The notes below the pieces were generated by a model that had not been told where the DNA came from, ran no database searches, and saw only the letters and a program-made list of their open reading frames with translations. A stretch of 64,000 bases of DNA from Bin5 sp009843665 (GTDB taxonomy: Bacteria > Chloroflexota > Anaerolineae > Caldilineales > Caldilineaceae), in NCBI GenBank assembly GCA_965220285.1, contig OZ244818.1, positions 5,394,001 to 5,458,000 of the forward strand, given 5' to 3'. The stretch's first letter is position 1; every line of letters starts with the position of its first letter. The position numbers were made by a program, and so were the translations under genes. Positions 26,772 to 35,295 of the stretch are shown here, piece by piece.

Positions 26772-27896
26772 ATGAAAGTCGTCGAAGTTGAGACCATGGT
26801 AGTAAAGAACGTACCGCCTTTCCGAGGCGGTAGCATGTGGCTTTTTGTTCAGGTCAAGACGGATGAGGGCATCGTCGGCCTGGGCGAGCGGCCTTCAGGA
26901 AACGCGAAGAATCTGGACGCGCAGGTCAGACTGATTGAGGATCTCAGCGAGCAGTTTGTGGTGGGCGCCAACCCTTTTGATATTGAGAAGCTGTGGCAGA
27001 CTATCTTCGCTTCGCGTCACGACTATCGTCATCCCGGTCTGGATATGACGCCGGCCTTGAGCGCGATTGAGATTGCCTGTTGGGACATCGTTGGCAAGGC
27101 GACGGGTCAGCCGATCTATAATCTGCTGGGTGGTCGATTCCACGAAAAGCTGCGCGCCTATGCATACATGCCGTCCGAAGGTATCTGGGAAAACCCGGAA
27201 AAGGCGGGTGAGGTGGCTATCAAGCTGGTTGAAGAGGGGAATACGGCATGTAAGTTCGATCCCTTTCAGCCCATATTTCCGAATCCCAGCGATTATTCGC
27301 TGAAAACGATCCGGCACGTTGCCAAGATCTTCCAGTGCATTCGCGATGCGGTGGGAGACGACCTGGAGATCGGCATTGGTACGCACGGGCAGTTCAGCAC
27401 TGCCGGCGCGATCCGCGCTGCCAAGATACTGGAAGAGTTCGACCCATTCTGGTTCGAGGAGCCTGTTCCGCCCGAAAACATCGACGAGATGGCGCGGGTG
27501 GCGGCGCACACGAGCATCCCTATCGCCACGGGCGAGCGGCTGGTGTCGAAATTCGAGTTTGCTCAGCTGCTGGAAAAGCAGGCGGCGCAGGTCATTCAAC
27601 TGGACGTGGGGCAGTGCGGCGGCATACTGGAATCGAAGAAGATCGCGGGAATGGCGGAGGCACATTACGCCATGATCGCGCCCCACATGTACTGCGGACC
27701 TGTAGCGGCGGCGGCGGCCGTGCAGCTTGATACGTGTTCGCCCAACCTGTTGATCCAGGAGTACAACGGAGGCCCTTTGCACCAGGAGTTGTTCAAGGAG
27801 CCGATTGTATTTGAGAACGGTTATATCATCCCGCCCACAGGGCCTGGTTTGGGCATCGAGCTGGACGAGGCGGTTGTCAAGAGGCAGTTATTGTAG
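26772..27896 (+). CDS. Enolase superfamily (mandelate racemase/muconate-lactonizing) protein, acid-sugar dehydratase-like
   Basis: The 374-residue protein has an N-terminal capping domain (VETMVVKNVPPFRGGSMWLFVQVKTDEGIVGLGE) and a C-terminal barrel. Barrel landmarks are K161 (TACKFDPF), GIGTHGQFS at 202-209, E229/E230 (WFEEPVPPE), E255 (ATGERL), D278 (QLDVGQCGG) and H305 (APHMYCGP). The residue where many sugar-acid dehydratases have the first metal ligand (D-x-H-G) reads G203-T-H-G, a variant known in other subgroups, so the exact metal set is unclear. It probably dehydrates an aldonate or aldarate, or epimerises a related acid. The ATG at 26772 is preferred over a longer frame from 26712. 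It follows a strong terminator and heads a new unit with the SDR. Confidence 0.85.
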   Translation: MKVVEVETMVVKNVPPFRGGSMWLFVQVKTDEGIVGLGERPSGNAKNLDAQVRLIEDLSEQFVVGANPFDIEKLWQTIFASRHDYRHPGLDMTPALSAIEIACWDIVGKATGQPIYNLLGGRFHEKLRAYAYMPSEGIWENPEKAGEVAIKLVEEGNTACKFDPFQPIFPNPSDYSLKTIRHVAKIFQCIRDAVGDDLEIGIGTHGQFSTAGAIRAAKILEEFDPFWFEEPVPPENIDEMARVAAHTSIPIATGERLVSKFEFAQLLEKQAAQVIQLDVGQCGGILESKKIAGMAEAHYAMIAPHMYCGPVAAAAAVQLDTCSPNLLIQEYNGGPLHQELFKEPIVFENGYIIPPTGPGLGIELDEAVVKRQLL

Positions 27897-27922
27897 GCGA
27901 AGGGACAAAGGGAAAGGCATTC

Positions 27923-28753
27923 ATGGCTATCTTGGACGGAAAAGTGGCCCTGGTCACGGGCGCGGGGCGCGGACACGGGGAGGCGGTAGCAGTCCGGTTT
28001 GCCGAGGAGGGCGCGGCGGTTGCGGTCTGCGACATCATTCCCGTAGACGAGCTGGAGGGCAGAGTCGGGGATCGGATCCGGGCGGCCGGCGGGGAGGTGT
28101 TCTGCTCGCAGACGGATGTTTCGAAAGAGGAGCCGGTACGTCAACTGGTGGAGGAGACGATCGACCGTTTCGGCACAATCGATGTATTGGCGAACGTTGT
28201 AGGGATAGCCGGTCCGACAAAGGACGTGTGGCAGATGAGCCTGGAGGAGTGGCAGGAAACGCTGGCAGTGAATTTGGATTCGGCGTTTCTGGGGTGCAAG
28301 TATGCGCTGCCGGAAATGATCCGCAAACGATACGGGCGCGTCATCAATTTCAGTTCAGGTTCAGGCAAGCAGCCTCTCTCGCACCGGACTCCCTACACCA
28401 CGTCGAAGATGGGCATACTTGGATTTACGCGCACTCTGGCGGCGGACGTGGGCCGGTACAACATCACGGTCAATGCGATCTGTCCTGGTTCACACGAGGA
28501 GAGGAGTGTCGAGTTGGAAAGGGCGCGGGCGGAGTACAGAGGGGAAGCATTCGATGAGGAGGGTTTAAGGCGACGGTACAGGGAGCCGCGGCCGAACGCC
28601 GTGCTGGCAGGAAGGTGGTGCGGGGATGAAGGTTTCGTCGAGAAGGGGGCCGGATCGGAGGAGGCGGCTGCGATTGCGGTCTTTCTGGCGTCGGATGATG
28701 CGGCCAGCATGACGGGACAGGACATCAATTCCGGGGGATGGGTGATGTGGTGA
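27923..28753 (+). CDS. Short-chain dehydrogenase/reductase
   Basis: Classical SDR motifs are present: TGAGRGHG (residues 12-19), LANVVG in place of NNAG, S144/S145, Y158-x3-K162 (YTTSKMG), and CPGS after strand 6. The enzyme should oxidise or reduce a hydroxyl with NAD(P). The 276-residue length includes a charged insertion at residues 192-236 that is longer than in typical SDRs. It lies 26 bases after the enolase-superfamily gene and probably acts on the same acid-sugar pathway. Confidence 0.9.
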   Translation: MAILDGKVALVTGAGRGHGEAVAVRFAEEGAAVAVCDIIPVDELEGRVGDRIRAAGGEVFCSQTDVSKEEPVRQLVEETIDRFGTIDVLANVVGIAGPTKDVWQMSLEEWQETLAVNLDSAFLGCKYALPEMIRKRYGRVINFSSGSGKQPLSHRTPYTTSKMGILGFTRTLAADVGRYNITVNAICPGSHEERSVELERARAEYRGEAFDEEGLRRRYREPRPNAVLAGRWCGDEGFVEKGAGSEEAAAIAVFLASDDAASMTGQDINSGGWVMW

Positions 28754-28800
28754 GGAGGGGTTACTTCCGCGAATTCTGTCCGCGAAGAACACCATTTTTC

Positions 28801-28880
28801 ATCCGCGAAGTTACGCAAAGGGGCGCGAAGGACACATTTGGTTGATCCGCGAAGTTACGCGAAGGGTGGCGAAGAACGCC
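28801..28880. repeat. Two tandem 44-bp-period units with CCGCGAAGTTACGC
   Basis: ATCCGCGAAGTTACGCAAAG (28801) recurs as ATCCGCGAAGTTACGCGAAG (28845), each followed by a related GCGAAG-rich tail. A half-unit (TCCGCGAAGAAC) stands just upstream at 28779. It fills the gap between the SDR and the large probable DUF5695 gene. Confidence 0.75.
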
Positions 28881-28903
28881 AGGTATAGAGTCGAGAAGCC
28901 GAC

Positions 28904-31711
28904 ATGATGACAGAGAAGGCAGTGCCGTTGCAGCGGCAGTTTCTGCTGGAGTGGAACCGAGGTGGCATCAGTAGTCTGAAGCTGAATGACGATGTTTACG
29001 ATACCGAATACGTCACGCCGGGAGAAACGCTTGGGGAGGTGCTGGTAGGCTATCGCGTAGGCGGAGGGGCTTGGCGGTCTGCGACCAGCTTCTCCTCCGG
29101 CGATATCCGCACTGTCGAGGAGATTGGAGGCGGGTCGCGGACGTTCGTCTACAGCGGCGATGGACAGTTGCTGAAGGGAATGCGGGGGCTAGGGCTGGTG
29201 GAGCGGTTCAGCGTGGAAGGGGGCCGGCTCACTTGGAGCCTGGCGTTCCGTAACGAGACGGACGAGAACGTTGAGATCGGCGACATTGGGCTGCCGCTTC
29301 CATTCAACAGGCGGTTTGTGCGCGACAATCTGGCCAACTATACACAGGTTGTGGCCCGTCATAGTTTCATTTCAGGCCACGGGTCATTTCTATTCTGGCA
29401 GCGTCCGAACGGCGTGGGTCTATACCTGGTCATGACGCCTCAGCCGGGAACGAAGCTGGAGTATTATGAGGAGATCGACCCTCACCCGTCCACTACCAGC
29501 GTGCCCTATCGCATCTATATCCATTCCGCTCTGACAGGAGGCAACGAGACGCGCGGGACATGGCGCCAGCCACATACGAGCGTCACGCTGTCGCCCCGGG
29601 GAGAAGAGGGCGACAGCGTTGCATACGGTTTCTGCCTGCAGTGGGCCGACGACTATGAAGGCGTGCGTGACGCACTTTACCGGCAAGGCCTGTTCGACGT
29701 TCATGTTGTGCCCGGAATGACGGTACCGATCGATCTGGGGGCAACGTTTTCGATCCGGACGCAGCAAAGAGACTATGAAATAGCGGCGGAATACCCTGAC
29801 CAGACCAGCATAGAAACGGTGGATGATTCGCAGGAAAATGCCCGCAGCTATCAGGTACAGTTTTCCCGGCTGGGGGAGAATCTCTTGACGGTCAACTACG
29901 GCAGCGGTTCCTACATGAACCTTGAGTTTTTTGTAACCGAGCCGCTGGAGACCCTGATCAAGAAACGTACCGCTTTTCTGGTGGACAAGCAGCAGCACAG
30001 GGACACGGGCAAGTGGTACGAGGGCCTTTTTTCGGTTTGGGACATGCGGGAGGCCGTCCTGCGGGGTCCTAAGAACACGGGCGGTTTCGACGGCTGGTAC
30101 GGTTATACGTTGACATGCGATGACACGGCGCTGCCGAAGGCGCCATTCATCGCGGCGAAGAATGTACATTTTCCGGAACAGAATGAGATTGATGCGGTTG
30201 AATACTATATCGAGAAGTTTGTGTGGGGCGGGCTGCAGCGCACGAACGAGGAGCAGCCTTACCCCTACTTCATTTATGGCGTGCCCAACTGGTATGAGAA
30301 CCGGCACAGTGAGCACGGGTTCGGGACCAAGGGAGAAGGGCTGGAACATTTCTGGCGCAGCTATGATTATCCTCATGTGATCATGCTCTATTTTCACATG
30401 TACCAGATCGCCAAGTTATACCCTGGTTCGACGAATTACCTGGACAGTGCGGGCTATCTGGAGCGGGCGTTCGGGACGGCGGAAGCCCACTTTCGCCTTG
30501 CCGGGCTGGACGATCTTCCCCACGGAGCTCAAGGGTACTGGGCGTATCGACTTGGCCTGTACAATGAGATGCTGATCGTGGAACTGATCGAGGCGCTGGA
30601 GGAGGAGGGATGGCAGGAGCGGGCAGACTGGCTGCGCGGAGAGTGGGAGAAGAAAGTAAAGTATTTTGTGTATGACGATCCTTACCCATTTGATTCCGAG
30701 TATCCTTTTGACACGACTGCATTCGAGACGTCACACGCGGTTGCAAAGTACGGTTTAACACGGGAGGTGGAGCCGGATTCACGGCTCTGGTATGACAAGT
30801 ACAAGGAACAGTGGTACGAACATCCTAGAGTCAGTCGAGCAGACTTCAAGGCGTTCATGGAGAAGCAGATTGATGCAAACATTGCACTGCGGGGCTGGGT
30901 TGAGCCGTCATACACTTTGTTGGGGGGCGATAACCGGGGGGGCGATTCTTCCCGATACGGCCTGAGCTACATGTCACAGTTGGGGGGATGGTCCATTGTG
31001 GACTACGCGCTTTACTTCGCGGAGGACCCATTCCCGTACTTGCGCTTAGGCTATGCGTCCCTCCTCAGTTCGTGGTGTCTGATGAATACGGGAACGGCCG
31101 AATCGAATTATGGGTACTGGTATCCGGGCGAGGAAAACGACGGTGCCTCGGGTTGGGCGATTACACCTGAAAAGTACAGCGGCATGTGGATCAGGCAGGA
31201 CAACGGGCGGGGGAGCTGGCCCTACGACGGCGAGATTGAATTGGGGTACGGTGCGGCGCTGCGAACCGCGGCCACGATAGTAGCCGACGATCCGCTATTT
31301 GGCTGGTTTGCCTATGGCGGGCGGCTGGGGATGCGAGAGGGTCGATTTGAGATCTGGCCGCAGGACGGTGTGCGTCAGAGACTGCATATCATCGGGCAAG
31401 ACGCGCGCATGCACTTGTTGCTAGAACGCGATGGCTTTGCAACTGACCATCCGATCTCTATACATTGCGACTGCCTGGATTCTGAAGGCGAGGCAATGCA
31501 GTTCTCACGGATCACGTTCCGTATTGAAAATCGCAGCGGCGACCGGCACAGAACGGATTTGAAGCTCCGCGGATTGAGAGGAAGCAGCTACCATGTTCGC
31601 ATCGACGGGGAAGCAACTCGCGACTTTGAGGCAGCAGAAGGGGGGTGGAGCAAGGCTGAAATTGAATTAGGTCCCAAGGATTTGGTCAAAGTGGAAATCG
31701 AGGCGGGTTGA
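28904..31711 (+). CDS. Large probable DUF5695 protein, candidate glycoside-active enzyme
   Basis: The 935-residue protein has no signal peptide or membrane helix. Residues 1-390 look beta-rich (WSLAFRNETDENVEIGDIGLPLPFNR), like the N-terminal sandwich of several glycosidases. Residues 400-800 are rich in aromatic residues and acids (GVPNWYENRHSEHGFGTKGEGLEHFWRSYDYPHVIMLYFHMYQIA, YAEDPFPYLRLGYASLLSSWCLMNTG), resembling an alpha6/alpha6 toroid. A beta domain closes the protein. I think it belongs to DUF5695 (PF18951), but this rests on memory of the family. Its position after the acid-sugar dehydratase-like and SDR genes makes a role in oligosaccharide cleavage plausible, inside the cell or at least without a visible export signal. 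Confidence 0.72.
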   Translation: MMTEKAVPLQRQFLLEWNRGGISSLKLNDDVYDTEYVTPGETLGEVLVGYRVGGGAWRSATSFSSGDIRTVEEIGGGSRTFVYSGDGQLLKGMRGLGLVERFSVEGGRLTWSLAFRNETDENVEIGDIGLPLPFNRRFVRDNLANYTQVVARHSFISGHGSFLFWQRPNGVGLYLVMTPQPGTKLEYYEEIDPHPSTTSVPYRIYIHSALTGGNETRGTWRQPHTSVTLSPRGEEGDSVAYGFCLQWADDYEGVRDALYRQGLFDVHVVPGMTVPIDLGATFSIRTQQRDYEIAAEYPDQTSIETVDDSQENARSYQVQFSRLGENLLTVNYGSGSYMNLEFFVTEPLETLIKKRTAFLVDKQQHRDTGKWYEGLFSVWDMREAVLRGPKNTGGFDGWYGYTLTCDDTALPKAPFIAAKNVHFPEQNEIDAVEYYIEKFVWGGLQRTNEEQPYPYFIYGVPNWYENRHSEHGFGTKGEGLEHFWRSYDYPHVIMLYFHMYQIAKLYPGSTNYLDSAGYLERAFGTAEAHFRLAGLDDLPHGAQGYWAYRLGLYNEMLIVELIEALEEEGWQERADWLRGEWEKKVKYFVYDDPYPFDSEYPFDTTAFETSHAVAKYGLTREVEPDSRLWYDKYKEQWYEHPRVSRADFKAFMEKQIDANIALRGWVEPSYTLLGGDNRGGDSSRYGLSYMSQLGGWSIVDYALYFAEDPFPYLRLGYASLLSSWCLMNTGTAESNYGYWYPGEENDGASGWAITPEKYSGMWIRQDNGRGSWPYDGEIELGYGAALRTAATIVADDPLFGWFAYGGRLGMREGRFEIWPQDGVRQRLHIIGQDARMHLLLERDGFATDHPISIHCDCLDSEGEAMQFSRITFRIENRSGDRHRTDLKLRGLRGSSYHVRIDGEATRDFEAAEGGWSKAEIELGPKDLVKVEIEAG

Positions 31712-31762
31712 TTTCCGAGATTCGCATGGGAAAGCGGGGCAGCCGAGGACGGCCCGAAGCTT

Positions 31763-32233
31763 CTAATCCGTCGTCTCGGTGTCTTCGTGCCAAACCAGGT
31801 CCGTCCAATGGCAGGTGGTCCACCTTTCATACTCGGACTTGAGCGAGTTTACGACCATGTTCTTTGTTCGGTCTTCGTCGTAAAAGTTTCCCTTCTCCAT
31901 AAACGAAGTCAGCATCTTGAGTCGCTTCAAGCAGTGCTTACGGGCCTGCTCGCCGATCTCTTCGAGTGACCGTTCCCGACCTTTAAAGAAGGCGAAAAAG
32001 GCGTCTTGGGAGGAGTTCAGATTCCCTGCGCGGGCGTCCTCGATTCGCGTTCGGAAGGGCTGGACCCACGAGTCCGGTGGGGCGCTCTGGTTTATGACTG
32101 TGTTGGCGTCGTCCAGCTTTTGCTTGTACTGTTCCACGACGCGTCCGCTGATTCTCGACAATGAGAGGGTGATCAGCGCGAGGACAATGCCAATGGCGCA
32201 AGCAAAAAGGATGATGACGACCAGTATTGGCAC
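31763..32233 (-). CDS. Membrane-anchored protein of unknown function
   Basis: The 156-residue protein has an N-terminal transmembrane helix (ILVVIILFACAIGIVLALITLSL) followed by a helical, charged domain with an Arg/Lys-rich part (GRERSLEEIGEQARKHCLKRLKML) and an acidic C-terminus (LVWHEDTETTD). I recognise no family. It is antisense to its neighbours and stands alone between the large enzyme and a 900-base repeat region. The upstream sequence has TGGTATAGT (extended -10 type) near 32277-32285 on the same strand, supporting an own promoter. Confidence 0.55.
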   Translation of the reverse strand: MPILVVIILFACAIGIVLALITLSLSRISGRVVEQYKQKLDDANTVINQSAPPDSWVQPFRTRIEDARAGNLNSSQDAFFAFFKGRERSLEEIGEQARKHCLKRLKMLTSFMEKGNFYDEDRTKNMVVNSLKSEYERWTTCHWTDLVWHEDTETTD

Positions 32234-32513
32234 TTCAGATTCCCTTCTACACTCAAGCCGTAAGGTTTATGTGGATACTATACCACGATTCTTTCATTCG
32301 AGCGGTCTTCATTGCGAGAAGGAATCGCGGGAGCGTGTATGCCTTTTTTGGGTTAGGAATGGCTGGGCGCGGACTCAGGGGCGGCGGTGGTTGAAATAGT
32401 CGCGGGATTAAGGAGAGAGGCAGAGCAAGCGTCAGGCCTGGCCGTAAGTCAAGGTACTCTGAATGGGGGTACGAGGGCGTCAGGGGGGAAGGTGAGGGCG
32501 ACACTGGAGGGAG

Positions 32514-32735
32514 TGCGAGGGCAGGCACAAGGCCGGCGCCGACGGGGAATTGAAAGGGACGGCGGATCGTGGGTTGGCGAAACTCGGTCGAACAGGCACC
32601 TGTCGCCAATGTCGACACCAGGTCGATGAGGCATGTTGTTGGGGGGGGCGTTGCGGGGGCGGAGCCCCCGCACAAGGGAGGGCCGAATAGGCCCGACCGC
32701 ACAACTGCAGTGGTCAGTGGATAGTGGTCAGAGAA
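32514..32735. repeat. Dispersed repeat, copy 2 (long form)
   Basis: It starts at TGCGAGGGCAGGCACAAGGC and continues through AATGTCGACACCAGGTCGATGAGGCATGTTGT, the GCGGGGGC-gga-GCCCCCGC hairpin, a GGGCC-gaata-GGCCC hairpin and a short CAGTGGTCAGTG tail. The same blocks in the same order occur in copy 3 (58723-58970). Copy 1 (2106-2165) has only the double-hairpin core. Confidence 0.85.
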
Positions 32736-32901
32736 GGCGTCTTTCTTGCCTTGGCGTTGGTCGCGGACTGGACCTGGCTCCGTGGCTACCCGAGGCATAG
32801 TAGAGTTCGCCTTCAATTTGGGATGCGTTCGACGTAATGGTGGGGTGGTGAGCTGATTTCTTACGGGGAAAAGACAGCGCGATATACCGGATTTTCATTG
32901 T

Positions 32902-32930
32902 TTGCATTATACACATGATGCGCGTATTAT
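32902..32930 (+). promoter_or_regulatory. Promoter upstream of the Dpp/Opp-type operon
   Basis: TTGCAT, a 17-base spacer and TATTAT. It lies about 180 bases before the binding-protein ATG at 33109. Confidence 0.5.
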
Positions 32931-33108
32931 TCACGCGTCAGGCTCTCAACCCAATTGTTTTCTCAGGAGACGAGGAAGTGAGAGTTGCACAAATAGTCAA
33001 TCCCACACGCAGCCAATCGAATGCAAAGGAGGCCGAACCCCTACCCACTTTGTAGAGTAGGACCATTTCAGTTTACCTTCCACACGTTCAGTCCAAAGGA
33101 GTGATCTG

Positions 33109-35151
33109 ATGAGGAAAACGCTGTTTTATCTGCTTATCGCCATTACCGCGGTTGCATTGCTCGCGGCGTGTGGTGCTCCGCAGCCGGCGGCAGAAGAACC
33201 GATGGCAGAGGAGCCGGCGGCAGAGGACACATCGGAAGAGGCGATGGCTTCATCCTCCTATGAGAGCTGCCTCGAGTCGCAGGCTGCAGGCAATGCCTTC
33301 TGTGAAGCGCCGATGTTGACGGCACTAGTCGAAGCGGGCGAGCTTCCGCCTGTCGATGAGCGACTTCCAGTCAATCCTGCTGTCGGCAACAACCGCATCC
33401 CGGATTGGCAGGCCGTGATGGAGCGGGGTGAGTACGGCGGCACGTTGCGATTGATTGACTTCGATGCCGGCTCGATCGGCCATGATGCCGGTTGGATTTC
33501 GAACGAGCCCTGGGTGGAGACCGAGGACATTTCGCACGACTTTGCGACGATGACCGGTAACATCTTCGATCTGGAGATCAGTGATGACGACCAGGTTTTC
33601 ACCTTCCACATGCGCAAGGGCATGAAGTTCTCGGATGGCTCCGATTTTGATACGGAGGACATCGATTTTTGGTGGAACGACATGCTGCACAACGAGACGC
33701 TCACGCCTGTTATCGGGTCAACCTGGCGTTCAGGCAACTCGCCCTCTGGCAACGTGGGCACGCTGGAGGTGATCGATCGCTATACATTCAAGGTCTCGTT
33801 TGATCAGCCATACGGCGGCTGGCCGGGCCTTTTCACATACGGCGGCGGCCCGCACCGATTCACAGACAGTGACTACCTGAAGAAGATCCACGGGGATTAT
33901 GCGGATCCGGACGAGTTGGCGGCATTGCTCGAGAAGCATGGCTTTGAGGCAGGTGAGTGGAACAGGCTGTTCGGCGTCTACACCAGCACCAACCGCCAGC
34001 ATGAGACCGGCCTCCCTTCGCTTGGACCTTACGTTTTGACTGAAATGGGCGAGACGCAAGCGGTTATGGAGCGGAACCCCTACTACTTCAAGGTGGACGA
34101 GTGGGGCCAGCAGCTGCCGTACATCGACCGGCTTCAGATATCGATTGTTCCCGATGTCAATGCGGCGACGTTGAAGATAATCGCCGGTGAAGTGGATATG
34201 GCGCGTCGCGGCGTCACGGCTGCCGACATGCCGCTTTACCTGCAGAATGCCGAAGAGAAGGGCTACGAGGTCGTCATTCTGGACATGCACGCCTCGCTGG
34301 GTGAGATCTACCTGAACATGACCTATGCGGACGAGGCCTGGCAGGAGGTCATCAACGAATTAGACTTCCGCAAAGCACTCTCCTTCGCGGTAGACCGCGA
34401 GTCGATCATCGACGCAGTATACGCGGGTCTGGCGGAATTACCACAGACCATGGACCCGACCACAGACGTAGCGCAGGCCGAGGCCCTCCTGGACGGGTTG
34501 GGACTGGACCAGCGCGACGCGGACGGATGCCGGTTGACACCTAGCGGCCTGCCGATCCGGATCCAGTTCAACTTCACCCCGTTCACGGGTGAATCGCTGC
34601 CGACGGCTGAGATTGCAGCGCAGAACTGGAACGACATCGGCATCTGCACGACGGTCAAGCAGCTGGAGCAGAACCTGTTTCTGACCCAGGCGGCAGCCAA
34701 CGAGACGCAGGCGATGGTCTGGTGGGCGCACTATCCACGCTGGCCGTGGCACGAGTCCGGAGACTATATCGGACGGGCGTGGCAGCGTCACTATGCCCCG
34801 TTGTGGATGGCGTGGTTTGACTGGAATGTAGGAGGCGGAAAGGAAGCATCGGACAACCCGGACGAGACCGATCCTCTGATTGTGGGTGTCGAACCGCCGC
34901 AGACCTACAAGGACTTGCGGAGGTTACAGACCGAGCTCTTCGCTACCTCGGATGCATCAGAGCACGAGCGGATTTGGGGGGAGATGATCGCGATCTTCCG
35001 TGACAACCACTTCTGGATTTCCGCGTCCGACCCGTTGAAGAATCCTCTGGTCGTAAGCGCGGGACTGGGCAACGTGGCCAAGAAGGGTTTCCAGATCCAG
35101 TCTGCCAACGAGGCAGAGTTCTACTACTGGCAGGATGAGAGTCGACGCTGA
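33109..35151 (+). CDS. Oligopeptide/nickel-type ABC solute-binding lipoprotein (family 5)
   Basis: The signal peptide MRKTLFYLLIAITAVALLAAC ends in a lipobox (Cys21). A flexible Ala/Glu/Pro-rich linker follows (about residues 22-45). The body has the family 5 signature: QVFTFHMRKGMKFSDGSDFDTEDI with DLEISDDD, and the C-terminal GDYIGRAWQ region. AAAGGAG stands seven bases before ATG. The mature protein is larger than most DppA/OppA homologues (680 versus about 530 residues) because of an extra N-terminal segment. Family 5 members bind peptides, but also sugars (cellobiose, xyloglucan oligomers), opines and nickel, so the cargo cannot be named. Confidence 0.92.
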   Translation: MRKTLFYLLIAITAVALLAACGAPQPAAEEPMAEEPAAEDTSEEAMASSSYESCLESQAAGNAFCEAPMLTALVEAGELPPVDERLPVNPAVGNNRIPDWQAVMERGEYGGTLRLIDFDAGSIGHDAGWISNEPWVETEDISHDFATMTGNIFDLEISDDDQVFTFHMRKGMKFSDGSDFDTEDIDFWWNDMLHNETLTPVIGSTWRSGNSPSGNVGTLEVIDRYTFKVSFDQPYGGWPGLFTYGGGPHRFTDSDYLKKIHGDYADPDELAALLEKHGFEAGEWNRLFGVYTSTNRQHETGLPSLGPYVLTEMGETQAVMERNPYYFKVDEWGQQLPYIDRLQISIVPDVNAATLKIIAGEVDMARRGVTAADMPLYLQNAEEKGYEVVILDMHASLGEIYLNMTYADEAWQEVINELDFRKALSFAVDRESIIDAVYAGLAELPQTMDPTTDVAQAEALLDGLGLDQRDADGCRLTPSGLPIRIQFNFTPFTGESLPTAEIAAQNWNDIGICTTVKQLEQNLFLTQAAANETQAMVWWAHYPRWPWHESGDYIGRAWQRHYAPLWMAWFDWNVGGGKEASDNPDETDPLIVGVEPPQTYKDLRRLQTELFATSDASEHERIWGEMIAIFRDNHFWISASDPLKNPLVVSAGLGNVAKKGFQIQSANEAEFYYWQDESRR

Positions 35152-35170
35152 GTCAGGCATACCGGAGAGA

Positions 35171-35195
35171 GGGGGGCGGGCGCCACTCGCCCCCC
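35171..35195 (+). terminator. Perfect stem-loop between binding-protein and permease genes
   Basis: GGGGGGCG and CGCCCCCC form an eight-base-pair GC stem with a nine-base loop, followed by only GTTT. As in the sugar operon at 22999, it follows the binding protein and precedes the permeases, so it may set their expression ratio. Confidence 0.6.
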
Positions 35196-35295
35196 GTTTC
35201 CCGTCTGTGACCTGAGCACGTCGCGCCAAATTTGTAGTCAGCAAGAGTTGGTTTTTCCTCTTCTCCCCACAGGGTACTGACAGGGAACGGCGTCA

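Larger units (their letters stand above)
32234..33108. other. Long gene-free region with dispersed repeat and promoter
   Basis: About 875 bases without a convincing gene. The open frames encode Pro/Arg-rich peptides from repeat sequence. It contains repeat copy 2 (32514-32735) and a promoter for the oligopeptide-type importer (32902-32930). Confidence 0.6.

Noticed and set aside
32253..32816. 187-residue minus-strand frame in the repeat region
   Set aside because: It is Pro/Ser/Leu-rich and spans the dispersed repeat; the same phrases appear in repeat copy 3.
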